Assembly: GCF_030463535.1 (NCBI RefSeq)
Contig: NC_132879.1
Location: forward strand, 34,764,925 to 34,828,924
Length of the DNA stretch: 64,000 nucleotides
Reading direction: 5' to 3'
From: Salminus brasiliensis
Lineage: Eukaryota > Chordata > Actinopteri > Characiformes > Bryconidae
The notes beneath the pieces were generated by a model, which was given only the letters and a program-made list of their open reading frames with translations, had not been told where the DNA came from and made no database searches. How positions within the stretch are numbered: position 1 is the stretch's first letter; each line of letters starts with the position of its first letter. A program made the position numbers and the translations under genes. This document shows positions 1 through 11,428 of this stretch, piece by piece.

Positions 1-196
1 TTACCCAAATGTTGTGTGTGTATGTAATATCAGAAACTCTATTGTGGAGTAAAAATCATTTGGTACGAAGTGTTCAGTCAGTACCTAGAATATGCCAAGT
101 CCGTATAACTCAATCAGGCTAGCTGTGTGTTTTGTTGTCTGTAATTTAGTGTAGGTAAACTCATGTCCACATAATTTATACCTTTTTTGACTGCAG

Positions 197-2922
197 ACCT
201 CCCACAGAGTGAGCCAAGTACCCATCTACCTAATGAAGCAGTACCAGCCCCACCTGCTGTAATGCCCCACCAGCTCAATGTACTAGGGGTCCTGCGCTAC
301 CCGCTAGGGCCTATGGTACCCCGAGCCCCTTCTGTAGGCCCCCAGCCTGCTCTGTTTGCCATGCCCCCACAGATACCGGTACACCTGCATGCGCCAGGGC
401 CTCCTCTCTCTATGCCCACCATGGCTGTGCAGAGTCTGCCACCACCTCCGCCACCACCTCCCCCTGTACAGCAAGGCAGCATCACTGTCCTTCCAGCTGA
501 CAACCTCCCTCAGGTTAGTAGTCAAAGCTGTTATTGCTCCTCATATCTACATTTTGTTTTTCTTTTGTTCTTTAGTTTCAGCATCATTTGTGGTTTTGGT
601 GGTGAAAGCGTAGTACGTGTGGTCCAGCTGGACTGAAATTAAATGGCTATTAATTGTGTAGGATTTTAAAGTGTGCATACCTTTTTTAACCAGGTCATTA
701 CAAGTTTCCCTGTGCCAGCAAAGCCCCCCCTGAAAGTGACCCCAAACAAGGCAACACCACTGCAAGTTCATCCTACCAGCACTCCCAGTGTAGCACAGCC
801 ATCCTCCACTACACAACCCCCTTCTCACAGCAAAGCTCATGCAGACAGCTCCAAGAAAGAGAAAGTAAGTGGCTTTTGTTGAGCTCGTCATAAACCAGGG
901 ACCTCCTTTTTCTTTTTTCTTTACCAGATTAACACCTGGTGATCTATTAAACTGACTTTTTTATCATCTCAGAAGTTACAGATTCAGGAAAGAGCCATCA
1001 GTGAGGTAAAAGCAGCCATCAAGCCATACTACCAGAAGAAGGATATCACTAAGGATGAGTACAAGGAGATTGTACGCAAAGCTGTAGAAAAAGTAAGTGT
1101 GCAGCTGTTGTTTTTCCGAACTCTCTACATATGTCCAGGTTAGGGTTTTGATCTGAATGTTTCATGGCAGTGACTCTTTTGACTCTTAGTCAGCTCTACT
1201 ACACCACACCACCAAAGTGTATGTATGCACCGAGGGGGCCAGAGACTATCGATTTTGTCTAATCCAGTGTTTCTCAACCCTGACATTTTAGTGGAATCTC
1301 TGCTTTAACACACCCACTGCACCTCCGAAAGGGCTTGTTAAATAGCTGGCTAGTTGGATCAAGTGTGATGAGAGCAGGGAAAGCACTAACGTGTGCAAGG
1401 CAGAGAGCCTCCAGAACCAGGGTTGAGAAACGCCGCTCTAATCAACAAGGCATTTGCGTCCACAGTAAATAATCCCGATTATAAGAAAGTATTTTAATCT
1501 TTCAACAGTCATTTGAAGTGTATACTTTAAATGCTAAAGAAATTGCTATTGATTTGGATATCTGCCACCCTAGGATTGTAAAGAGGTGCACACTTTATTG
1601 CAGCGGTTTTTATAACAATAGATTGCCACGTTGATAGTATGATGGTAGTGCCACCCAATGAACATGTTATGATGTAGATAGGCAGTGTGTCATCTTTGTG
1701 CATTGGCTCAGTGTGAAAACGCAAAGATGCCCAAAGTGTGCCAGACGCTCATTGTGCCAGATGATACAGTTCATGATTGTGGTACAGATCAGGCAGACCA
1801 GAGTTTTCTAGCATCATTTACTGTTCTGTGAGTGAAATGGGCAAAATGGTCAACTGTGAATGTGGCATCATGGATGTCGCTGGGCATGCCAGTTCTACCA
1901 TCTCCCAAACGGCAGTCATTCTGGGCTTTTCACACACAACCACTTGACTGAGAATAGTGTGAAACAGCCGAAATCGACCAAGAATTCAAAGAGGAATGGT
2001 TTCCAGGCAAGCGGACGGGTCACACAAACCCCAGCTGAATCCGACATTGCGGTTATAAAAATGTCATGCAAGAACAAGACTATGTCAAATGGGCTACAGC
2101 AGCTGGAGAACCTGTTGGATGCTCATGTTCTCAGAGATCAATTGTGCACATTATAATTGGCGCATGCGTCTAGCATCTATGGGTTCATCCTGTTTATCAG
2201 TGTAATAGTCCTGCCATGTGCAGTACAGTAGATTTCATTCTATGTGTAGCATGAACAGTCTCTGACCCTCAACCCTATCGAGCATCTTTGGGATAAGCTG
2301 GAGAAAGCTCTTCTTAGCCAGACCGCACTGCCACCCGCTTTGCCACAACCGTACAACATGAACACACTTCTCCTGAAGTCGCTGTCGTGTTTCAGTTTCA
2401 TCAGCTTTTGCTAGGTGCGTGTAAATTTTGCTAGGGGGCGTAAATATAACAAGTCAGGATTGTTGTGCAACAATTTGTAGAGCTCTGTTTTGGTTTTGCC
2501 AGACTTGACAGTATGTCACTTTCATGTATTAAACCCTCCTTTATTCGATCACTGTAATACTGTATGGCTGGTGTGGACTCAGTCCTAGTTAAAATAAGAC
2601 ACTTGGTTGTTTGATGTTTTGGGTGATGTCATGCTGCAGCTAAAGCTAGAAAAGGCAGAACGATGTATTGGAGTTAAATTAGATGTCTTTAACAGTCCGG
2701 GTTTCACACAGTGGTGTGATCTGAAGAACATAAATAGAAAACCCTTTTGGGAAGAATGTGAGGTTTAATGCTTTTGCTTCTTGGCTTTTTTGTTTGTTTG
2801 TTTTTTGGCAGGTCTGCCACAGCAAGAGTGGAGAAGTTAACGCTGATAAGGTGGCCAACCTCGTCAAAGCATACGTTGACAAATACAAACACGTTCGCAA
2901 GAACAAAACGGACAAAAACTGA
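197..2922 (+). CDS. scaf11: scaf11-like gene, last four coding exons (5' part lies outside the window)
   Basis: Exons are 197-513, 694-864, 973-1092 and 2812-2922. All have AG acceptors and GT donors and join in one frame to TGA at 2920-2922. The first two encode a Pro-rich linker with a run of nine prolines. The last two encode a compact Lys-rich C-terminal helical module with the motifs [40 protein letters not shown] and [10 protein letters not shown]. That module closes SCAF11 and the related PHRF1, nuclear SR/CTD-associated factors linked to pre-mRNA splicing. SCAF11 is preferred because the next gene, arid2, lies tail to tail with it, as in human. PHRF1 cannot be excluded from the C-terminus alone. 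The RING and SR-rich regions are outside the window. Exon borders are seen directly; the name is inference from family knowledge and synteny. Confidence 0.82.
1265..1435. mobile_element. hAT-like MITE in the last scaf11 intron
   Basis: The ends form an 18-bp inverted repeat: left CAGTGTTTCTCAACCCTG, right (complement) CGGCGTTTCTCAACCCTG, two mismatches. It is flanked by near-identical 8-bp duplications, gtctaatc at 1257-1264 and ctctaatc at 1436-1443. An 8-bp duplication with CAG...CTG-type ends is the hAT signature. At 171 bp with no ORF it is non-autonomous. Confidence 0.75.
1740..2400 (+). mobile_element. Degenerate Tc1-like transposon, intron of scaf11
   Basis: Translated pieces resemble a Tc1 transposase. 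Near 1880-1940 is a helix-turn-helix-like stretch ([16 protein letters not shown]). At about 2264-2300 is the [14 protein letters not shown]-type motif that carries the catalytic Glu in Tc1/mariner enzymes. Stops and frameshifts break it throughout and no terminal repeats were identified. Function is lost. Confidence 0.65.
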
Positions 2923-3297
2923 GGGAACCCGCTCTGCTGCCCGCACAAGTGCAATTTCTCCAAAAGTGGCCTGTGTCCCACAGGCTGAGATGACTGGAGC
3001 TTCTTTTCATATTTGCAGACAATAATAAAGATTTTCTATAGATTGCATATTTTGTTTAATTTGAATTTCTTATAGTGCATCGGCCCTTTAACTGTTTGTT
3101 TGTTTTTGTTGTTTTTTTCCCTTTTTGGGGGGGTGGGGGGGATTTTTGGGGGAGGGACTGCTCTAAACCTAAGCAGATGCGTACCTGAGGGGTGGGATGT
3201 GGGTCGCTCTTTACTCTTAAGATTTCTAGCCGTGTTTGATTACATTGCAGTCTGTGGAGTAGCTGTAAGTGGTTAATCAAATCAACAGAGTGCTATA

Positions 3298-3346
<49 letters not shown>

Positions 3347-3900
3347 ATTCACACTCTTGCGCGCTCTCTCTCTCTCTCCGTTTTTGTCCTTTTTTCCTCT
3401 TTTTTTATGCATCAGAATGTTGTCCTGAATAAATGTGCATTGACTCTTGTTATTCCTGTCAGTGTGGCTGGATGAGCTGGATCTGTACGTATGTAAATCA
3501 TGACCTTAGTTGTAGGGAGGATGTGGACAAGCTAGTCAGTGACACGGGAATTGACCTAATGGAGTAACTGCTGTACTGCACAACTGATGTATTTATTTAC
3601 CTCCCAGAGCAATGTAATAAACGAGCTGTCAGTTACCCTTCTTATTCGTTATGACCAGCTTTTTTTTCCCCTCCAGTTGTTTTTAGGTGCACAGGACAAA
3701 GTAATGTTTTAGGATGTTTTCAGTTTATTTAGAGCTTCTGTTCAGGTTCTGATGAGGATAGTCATCTGCTATGTCTGCCAGAAATGTATAAACTGTACAA
3801 TCATGAATACGTGTTAGTGTTTATTATGTACTGTTTAGCACTGTCCCTAGAAAAGTGTAGGGATTGAACTTTTCCTTGCTAAAATAAAATACATATTTTG
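2923..3900 (+). other. scaf11: scaf11 3' UTR with several polyadenylation signals
   Basis: Sequence after the stop codon at 2922. AATAAA hexamers occur at 3024-3029, 3428-3433, 3616-3621 and 3883-3888, so several mRNA ends are possible. It contains T-rich and G-rich tracts and the CT repeat at 3301-3342. Which site is used cannot be told from sequence alone. Confidence 0.6.
3301..3342. repeat. (TC)21 microsatellite in scaf11 3' UTR
   Basis: Uninterrupted TC dinucleotide run, followed by a second shorter CT run near 3364-3378. Confidence 0.95.
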
Positions 3901-4244
3901 AACATGATGATGTGCACTCAGAAATTGGCGGTTTTTGTTTGTTTTAATATATGAAAGGGTGAAAATGCTGATGTTGCATTATTACTTTTCTATTTATTTA
4001 TTTTTTCCATTTTTTTTATTTTTTTTTTTAAGAATGTGACATAAAAGCAAATCTCCATAGTGGAGAAATCTGGCTGAAATTAGTCAAGATGAAACAATGT
4101 TAATATAAATATAACATAAAAGTAATGTTAGTATTGGGTGTTAAGTGTTTTAGTAGAATTGGTCTTATTCTGGGGCTAAATAAGTACAGCATGCATCTTA
4201 GAATAGAAACAAAATGAATTTGGATGTGGGGGATTGTCTGAAAT

Positions 4245-5330
4245 CAACACAGTGTCAAAGTTTTACATACAAGGTCAAAAATATGCAAACAGCCACTTGA
4301 AAGTTTCAAACTTGCAGAGGCCTCTTAGCTTCCTGTTAGTGATCATGATTGGCTACAGCTGGTGTGTTTTACAGCTTCTCTGTGCTCACATGTAAAGGGT
4401 TTGATTAGCAGCACTCGTTGGATTGACTGATCCACGATACAATAGGGAAAGTCCAAGGAGCTCAGTGTAATTTCCTTCCTTTTTTTAATCAAATTTTTCA
4501 TCAATTTCTCCCTAATTTGGACAATTACCCAACCCGTACTGCCGCCGATGCAACATTACCAGGCAACCAACGCACCTGCAGGGAACTGCTGCCAGTGGCG
4601 ACCAGCACTGCAGCGAAGTAACGTGGGAAGAGAGTGCCACCCTGAAAAGAGCAAGGCCAGTCATGCTCTCTCAAGGTCTCGGCTGCCGATGGCTAGCAGC
4701 ATGATTCCAACCAGCAATCCTCTGAACATAGTGACAGAGCCTTAGTCTGCGTACCACTTGGCCATGATCTGAAAGAAGACCCACACTGTCACTTTCAGCT
4801 AAGAGAAAACATTATTTAAATGGTCCCAAGAACCACCAATGAAATTAATATACATCACCATGGGCTGTGAGGCTGCTGTCCAAAAAAGAAGACCCCACTC
4901 CAGCTGACCACATGGACAAAGAAAGTTATATGGTTAGATGTTAAACATGGTGGTGGTAGCATCATGCTCTGGGGCAGGTGGAACTGATACATTGTCCAAA
5001 GTGGAGGGAATAATAACTGTTAACTCAAACTATCAGCCAGATGGTTGACGGGTACAATTTGGACAACAGGTCAGTGACCCCAAACACACATCAGAGATGA
5101 CTGTGGAACAGATAAAACAGGCTAAGACTACGCTGGAGCTTTTGGAACGGTCTTTCCAAAGTCCTGACCTCAAATATGTGGACTGTGCCTAAATTCTGCC
5201 AAGAACAGTGGGTAAATACCCGACTGATTTCAGGACACCACTACAAGCCGGTGCTCCAAATTCTTATACACAAATAAGTTGTAAAATGTAATGAATAGAA
5301 ATGCAGTTAGGCCACCTCCACATTTATTAC
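4245..5330 (+). mobile_element. Degenerate Tc1-like transposon, split by a SINE
   Basis: Between the scaf11 and arid2 3' ends. The stretch 4947-4980 reads as a Tc1 core motif (KHGGGSIMLWG), and 5150-5180 resembles the SPDL... block before the catalytic Glu. The left part begins with a TIR-like sequence near 4255 (caaagttttacatacaaggt). Many stops; no intact ORF. The edges are approximate because the ends are decayed. The SINE at 4467-4763 interrupts it. Confidence 0.6.
4467..4763 (-). mobile_element. tRNA-derived SINE (antisense), inserted in a Tc1 remnant
   Basis: Read on the - strand it begins near 4763 with an A-box-like segment (aagtggtacgcagactaagg) and a B-box-like ggttggaatc near 4710. 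It ends in a T/A-rich tail near 4470. Sequence on both sides belongs to the same Tc1-like remnant, so the SINE is the younger insertion. Family assignment is inference. Confidence 0.5.
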
Positions 5331-5348
5331 TAGTTCAAATGTGAGGAA

Positions 5349-5387
5349 TTTTTTTTTTTTTTGGGGGGGGGGGGGGGTTGGGGGGGG
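5349..5387. repeat. T14-G15-TT-G8 homopolymer tract
   Basis: A run of T (5349-5362) runs directly into G (5363-5377), TT, then G (5380-5387). It is one of a series of G homopolymers in this window. Confidence 0.9.
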
Positions 5388-5689
5388 CGCTGTCTTATTT
5401 CAATAGATCTTATAGGTCTTATAGATCAAAAGAGCTCTCTGAGGCCTTCAGAGAAAAGGTTGGACTAGTGCGTCTGAAAACATTTAAACATTAAGTTCTT
5501 TTTTTATTCATAATTTAATTCAAAAAGGTAAACTGTTGTATATTTTATAGTTATTACATGTAAAGTGACACATTTCAAAAATAAATTTGCTTGATTCTGA
5601 TCAGTATGGCTTATGGCTGATGAAAATCTTTAATGAAATATGTTTCTCTAATTATTAGAATATTTCATAAGATCAAAAAAAAAAAAAAA

Positions 5690-6440
5690 AAAAAAGGTAC
5701 GATACAAAAACGTCCAACTTCTTACCAGATTATGTTTATACACTCCTTCACCCCAAACTACTGCATCAATGTGGCGTGGCATGGAGGCAGTCGGCTTGTG
5801 TCACTGCTGAGATGTTTTTGAAGCCCAGGTTGCTTTAATTGTGGCCTGCAGCTCGTCTGCATTGCCGGGACGGGTGTTTCTCATTGTCCTCTTGACAATC
5901 ATCACCCAAGGGTTCAGGTCTAGAGAGTTGGCTGGCCAATCAAGCTCAGTCATATGATTTGGCAGTGGTTTTGGCACTGTGGACAGGCGCTAAGTCCTGC
6001 TGAAAAAGGCAATCAGCACTTACACAAAGCTTGCGAGTTGACTTAGGACTTGATGAAACACAGTGGACCAACACCAGCAGGTGACATGGCACCCCAAGCT
6101 TTATCCCCAATCCTTACCCTGGACTTCAGATACCTTGACTTCTGTGCCTCCAGACTCTAGGACCTTCATTTCCAAATGAAATAAAAAATGATCTATTGTG
6201 AGGAGTTTGGAGCACTGAGCAACAGTCCAGTTCTTTCTCTCCTTAGCCCAGATCAGACGCTACTGATGCTGTCTGTGGTTCAGGAGTGGCTGTGGATTCA
6301 CCATGCTTGTGGAGGTTGTCAATGATTGTCTTCTGGACAACTGTCAAGTCAGCAATTTTCCCCACGATTGTGGCTGTGTGCTGAACTAGATGATGATGGC
6401 ATTCTAATAATTTTATATACTGGATTTCTGAGTTGTCTAA
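5690..6440 (-). mobile_element. Degenerate Tc1/mariner-like element, - strand
   Basis: On the - strand, about 6240-6370 encodes GKIADLTVVQKTIIDNLHKH, which resembles the start of a widespread Tc1/mariner-like transposase group in fish. Downstream (toward 5720) many stretches resemble the rest of such a gene, with deletions and stops. No intact ORF; borders approximate. Confidence 0.6.
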
Positions 6441-6795
6441 GCCATACTGATCAAGCATGAAACAAAAAAAGTTGTAAAACATTACTATGTGTAATAAATA
6501 TAAAATATGACCGTTTGTATATGAATATGGGATTAAAAAGATCTTTAAACTATAAGAAATCAACCAATCGTCTGTCCACAAAATAATTTAGAAGTGGAGA
6601 ACATAGATCAGACCGTTCTAGTAAGTGCAGCCCAAGAGCCAGACTGTAAGATGTGTAAAGACGCCTCCAACGATCCCAAAATGTCATCACTGGACCTACA
6701 GGTAGCTCTTACCACAGCAGCTGTCACCGACGGGTACAGATGGAACTTGACTTCCATGTGAGAACACATGCCTAGAGCGTAGGCCAGCCTCCGCC

Positions 6796-6934
6796 ACAGC
6801 ACCTGAGGAGCAGAGGGGGTTAAGGGCCTTGCTCAGGGTTCCTACAGCGGCAGCTTGGCAAACCCAGCCACCAAACCTACAACTGTCATTGACAACCCAG
6901 TGCTCTAACCCCTGAGCAGCACTGCCCCAAAAGA
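6796..6934 (-). mobile_element. tRNA-derived SINE fragment, - strand
   Basis: On the - strand it begins ggggcagtgctgctcaggg and continues ttagagcac, close to the head of the SINE at 36164-36422 (gtggctcagtggttagag). A weak B-box-like gtttggtggctgg follows. Both copies share the order of the head and the 'ccctgagcaaggcccttaa' type body. Confidence 0.5.
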
Positions 6935-7109
6935 GACAGTACGCCGTAAGATGATCACGCCAAGCTTGTTCCCACTGTATTTGCTAGGGTACAGAGTTTC
7001 CCTGTGTCCTTACATTCACACCTGAAATAAAGCCTGTGAGTAGAATCAGCAGGGCTTTTTAATAAACGATGGCTCATTTTTTCTGAATTACTGAACAGCA
7101 GTGCAGCAA

Positions 7110-7290
7110 AGGGTGTCCTCTAGCTCAGGTTTTCATAATCCTGCTCCTGGGGCCCCCTTGATAACTCCATAACTGATTATCCAGTCCTTCTGCAGGTGCA
7201 CCAGGTGTGTTTGGAGCAGGGGAAACTCTTAAATGCTCAGGCCAGTGAGCCATCAACCTAGAATGTGGGCCAAATTAGTCTGATATATTT
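7110..7290. mobile_element. Probable degenerate hAT-type MITE
   Basis: Contains blocks such as ctgctcctggggcccccttg and caggtgtgtttggagcaggg that I recognise from common fish MITEs whose ends resemble those at 1265-1435. Terminal repeats are no longer clear. Weak call. Confidence 0.35.
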
Positions 7291-7399
7291 ACATCCATTT
7301 CTGAAGCAGGAGCATTTATCCACGCACAAAATTGTTCTTCCTTTGGAGAAGAACGACATGCACCCATACTGAAAGCAAACCAAAGAAACCCACGTCTCA

Positions 7400-8987
7400 A
7401 ACCATGGCAAAAATGTTCAGTCTTTTATTTAAAAACTATAAACAGTCACCCAAGTAAATTAAGCCAACCTAGAACAGACTGTTAGGTATAGGTATATATC
7501 GCACACCCTACTGACACTGCAGAAATGGTGAAGAAGGGGGGGTTGGGGGGGGGGGGGGGGGGGGTTGGGAGCCCCTGCTCGAATGCTAACACAACAGGCA
7601 GTTATAAATGTTACACAACACACTGTAGGGAGGACAGCCTGGGAAGCAGGGAGCTGGAATGTGGCGCATGGTATTAAGAATGAAAAAATAGTACGATAAA
7701 ATTCCACACTATATTAAGATAGAAAAAAGGTAGGGAGGAAAATATCATATGCACAGAAAGCAAATAACACAGGAGAAAACCTGTATAAAACTCCATGTAT
7801 TTAAACCAATTTACAAATACAAAAAGAATCGAGTACGGGCAGAGGGCTCGTACAGTGAGGCTTATAGTGGATACATGTGGGGGGGGGGGGCTGGGGGAGG
7901 GGGGAGGGGGAGATACCTTCAATATTTGTGTAGTTTTTTTTGTGTTTTTTTTTTTTTTGCTCTTCTACAAAATAACATGAGATATATTATTCCATACTCT
8001 TTCAGCCAGCAAAATGAGTTCTACAAGTTATAATAGTACAAAAATGGAAAAGAAGGAAAAAAAAAGGAAAGGAGAAAAACAAAATTTATCACAGTTCCAC
8101 AAAAAAAACCTGTTCCCCATCCCCCTCCCTAAACTTTACAGCATCAGTACCTTTGTAGAATATTTACACGTTTTTAAGTACATTCATCCACTGCTGAGTA
8201 TAGAATCACATCTCATACAAGTAACCAGGGATCCAAAAAACAAAAACAAAGAAGGGAAAAAAATAATAATTATGAAACTACCAAGATAATGCTTCTGATA
8301 CTCCACAGAGTGAACTCTCCAGTGGCTGCAGCGGCATGAAAGATGATTTTTGTGTTTTGTTGTTTTTTTTTTTCATTTTTTACTTTATATTTATTCACAA
8401 ATATTTACAAGATTTTTTTCTCATTTAATCATATTGGTATTTATTTCAATAATAAATAAGTGAAAATATAATCGGCTCAAGTAAGAAAACCAAAGCTATC
8501 AATTTCTAAAGAAAAAACAAACAAACAATCTAGCCACACCTCTGTTTGCCCCTGCTCCACCCCCTCATCCACAGACCCCTCCCACACCTCCTCCCACCCG
8601 ATCCGAATCCCCTGCCCTTACCACCGTTCCTCCAGGACCAGAAAAAAAAAGAAAAATAAATGTGCTCATTCAGGTTGGGAGCGGAGAGGTGGCGGCTTGT
8701 TTCCGGGGTGGGGGGCGGAGAGGTGGCTCGTTTAGAAAGAGTTGAGCGTGCGCTGGTTTCTGAGTGGCTGGTGGAAGACCCGTGGCAGTTTGTAAGTGAG
8801 GGGGAGGGAAGGGGAGGGGGAGTGGTGGTGCAAAAATCCCAACGCACAGAGAATGGAATGGAGGGAGTGGCGGGGAGTGGGGTGGGGGAGAGGCATCGCC
8901 CGCGGCTGTTAACGCCAGCACCTCATGGGCCAGCGAAGGACGAAGTTTCTTTTTTTCCGTTTGAATGTTTTTTGGGTTCAGCTGGGA
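7400..8987 (-). other. arid2: arid2 3' UTR
   Basis: Follows the arid2 stop codon (8988-8990) on the - strand. Polyadenylation hexamers on that strand appear as tttatt at 8440-8445, 8390-8395 and 7424-7429; the last suggests a long-form end near 7400. The transcribed strand carries long C tracts opposite the G runs at 7536-7564 and 7879-7890, A/T-rich stretches near 8340-8520, and a purine/pyrimidine-biased segment at 8560-8890. The end position is inference. Confidence 0.55.
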
Positions 8988-11353
8988 TCAAGCCTGCAGA
9001 GAGCGCGCAAGTTCGTAAAGGCATTTAGCAAGTGTGGTGGAAACCTCCATACTGCTGAGTGCCAGCACAGAGAGGTGGCTCTCATGCCGCTTTACCAACC
9101 TGCAAAACACACACACGTGAGAGACAAAGACCATTAGGCAAGTCAACATATCCCTTCCTAAGCACACGTGTTGACAAGTCAGACAGTCTGATGAGCTGGT
9201 TTATAATCAGGGCAGTGTTCTGATGAGTCAGTGAAAGCAATATTCTACAAGAGGCTGTATGTTAGTAAGTTTACTGCAGATTCCCCCAAAACGAATAAAC
9301 TGGACAATAATTCAAATGCATGTGTAGACAACAACTGATAAAACTCTTGCATCTGGGAGACAATGAAAATCCCCACAGGGCGAGAGCGTTACCTTTGGCC
9401 GAATGTTTGAATCACATGGTCACATGATCACATTTACAACAGTTGCCTCCAAACACTGGTTCTTAGTTCAGCTCAGGGGCAAAGTAACAATTGTACTTTC
9501 ACCATTTTACTTTCATTGGAAAATTCTGCAAGGTTTTACTTTTGGAATTCAGAAAGTGGTTAACATGTACTAGAGGATCTGTGTTGGGGAGAGGGGGGGA
9601 GAGGGGGAGAGGGAGGGAGGAGGGGGAAAAAAAAATAGGTATCCTGGATGAGACTAAAATGATCAGAGCAATGCTCAATAATAATTTGATAATTAATCGG
9701 CCTGAAATTCTCAGCTGAGAAGGGGGAAAAGCTCAGACGAAAATAAAGTCACAGTTGCGCTCCAGTGAAACAGTAAATGATCATTGGATCCCATGAATGC
9801 TAAATTTCATCCGACTAGGACTTAAGATATCAGGTCAGGTGTCGAATTTTAAAACAAATAAATAAAAATATACATAATGTAATTTGCCAAGTAATGCAGT
9901 TTAACAGTAGACTATTGGTGTTAAGAACCAGTATGGGGGGGGGCACTTAATAAGCAGCACTAATACAGTTATAATAAAACAACTATTATGCACAATTGAA
10001 CAAAAATGGTCCGTTTTATAAACAAGTTTATCAGGAAGTTCCTATTTAATCCGACAGGACAGGGGAGAGAAAGTATCCAGTCAGGTCTACCCCTTTTAAC
10101 AGGAGTATGTAAATCATTAAGTGAGTAAGCACAGAACAGGATCACTGCTTTTCATAAATTAGCAGGTTGAGTTCATATTTCATGAGTTAACCTCAAACCT
10201 CATGAATTACAATAAGAATTGTAATACCAGATTTTGGAGAGCTAACTTCGCTCTGACTCTGCTCATTTACACGTATTAATGAGAGACACTAAACTGTTAG
10301 CTTTGCTGATGTGAAGAGTTTGACTTACTTTCGTCCACAGTCTGAATACTTGGCGATGTTCTTTAACGTTAAGGCAGCAGTTAATCTAATATGTTTGGTC
10401 ATTGGTCCCTCTTTATCATCCTAGGAGAAAAGGAAGTGATAATGTGAGAAACAACTCAAGGCTTTCATGGTGCAATCAATCACATGCATCACAAATGATC
10501 GTTATAGTATTAAAGTGAAACTGAGAAGTGCGGAAGTTTTCATGATGGTGACTGTAGATCTGTCGTGCAAAAAAATGGCTTTAAATGGCTAAAGAAAAAC
10601 CTTTAGCAGAAATGTGCAGAACAAGAAATGAGAGAGACTCCAGATTAATCAATAAAAAAGTGGATATCCTGTTCCATGTAAAGAGCCACCATAAGCCGTA
10701 CCAACGAGAGTCTACAATCAATCAATAGTGAAAGATTTAGCATCATTGATTATATATTACGTATACAATACATGCACAGCTACTGGTTGGAACATGCAGT
10801 CACTGTAGCAATCACTGGAGGTCAGTGGTGAGAACTGGAAACGATACCTTTTGGTACCAAAATACCTTTAGCTGTGTTTCTAATATTTGAATGGATAAAT
10901 TATTGAATCTAAAAATAAAAAACAGACTAAACAGTGCAAGTGGTTTGCAAGTGAGTTGGTGTGGCGGATTACTCACAGTGAAGTCCCTGAACACCAGGTT
11001 GCGAGAGCCACGGCGCAGGGCCATTAGAGCCGCGCTGGGGTGATTGACGATAGCTTTCTGCGGCCTGGGAGGAGCTGGACTACTGCCTGCCAGTGGAGGA
11101 GACCTGAACACAAACACAGCCACATGGGTCACATGTAACATCACTGCTACACATGTATATAAAGAATATACATACATTTTTTAAAAACATAATTCTACTT
11201 ATATAATAGGTTACAGTGTGCAAGAACAATTATGGTAGATGCACAGATATCTATTTATTCTCATCAGAAATGGCATGAACCAATATCCGAACACTGAACT
11301 TAGCTGGCGTGCTGAAGATGGAATGCTGGTTGCGAAATCTAAAACATCTGACT

Positions 11354-11428
<75 letters not shown>

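Noticed and set aside
197-2922. PHRF1 as the name of the first gene
   Set aside because: PHRF1 shares the C-terminal module, but the tail-to-tail neighbour arid2 favours SCAF11. It remains the main alternative.
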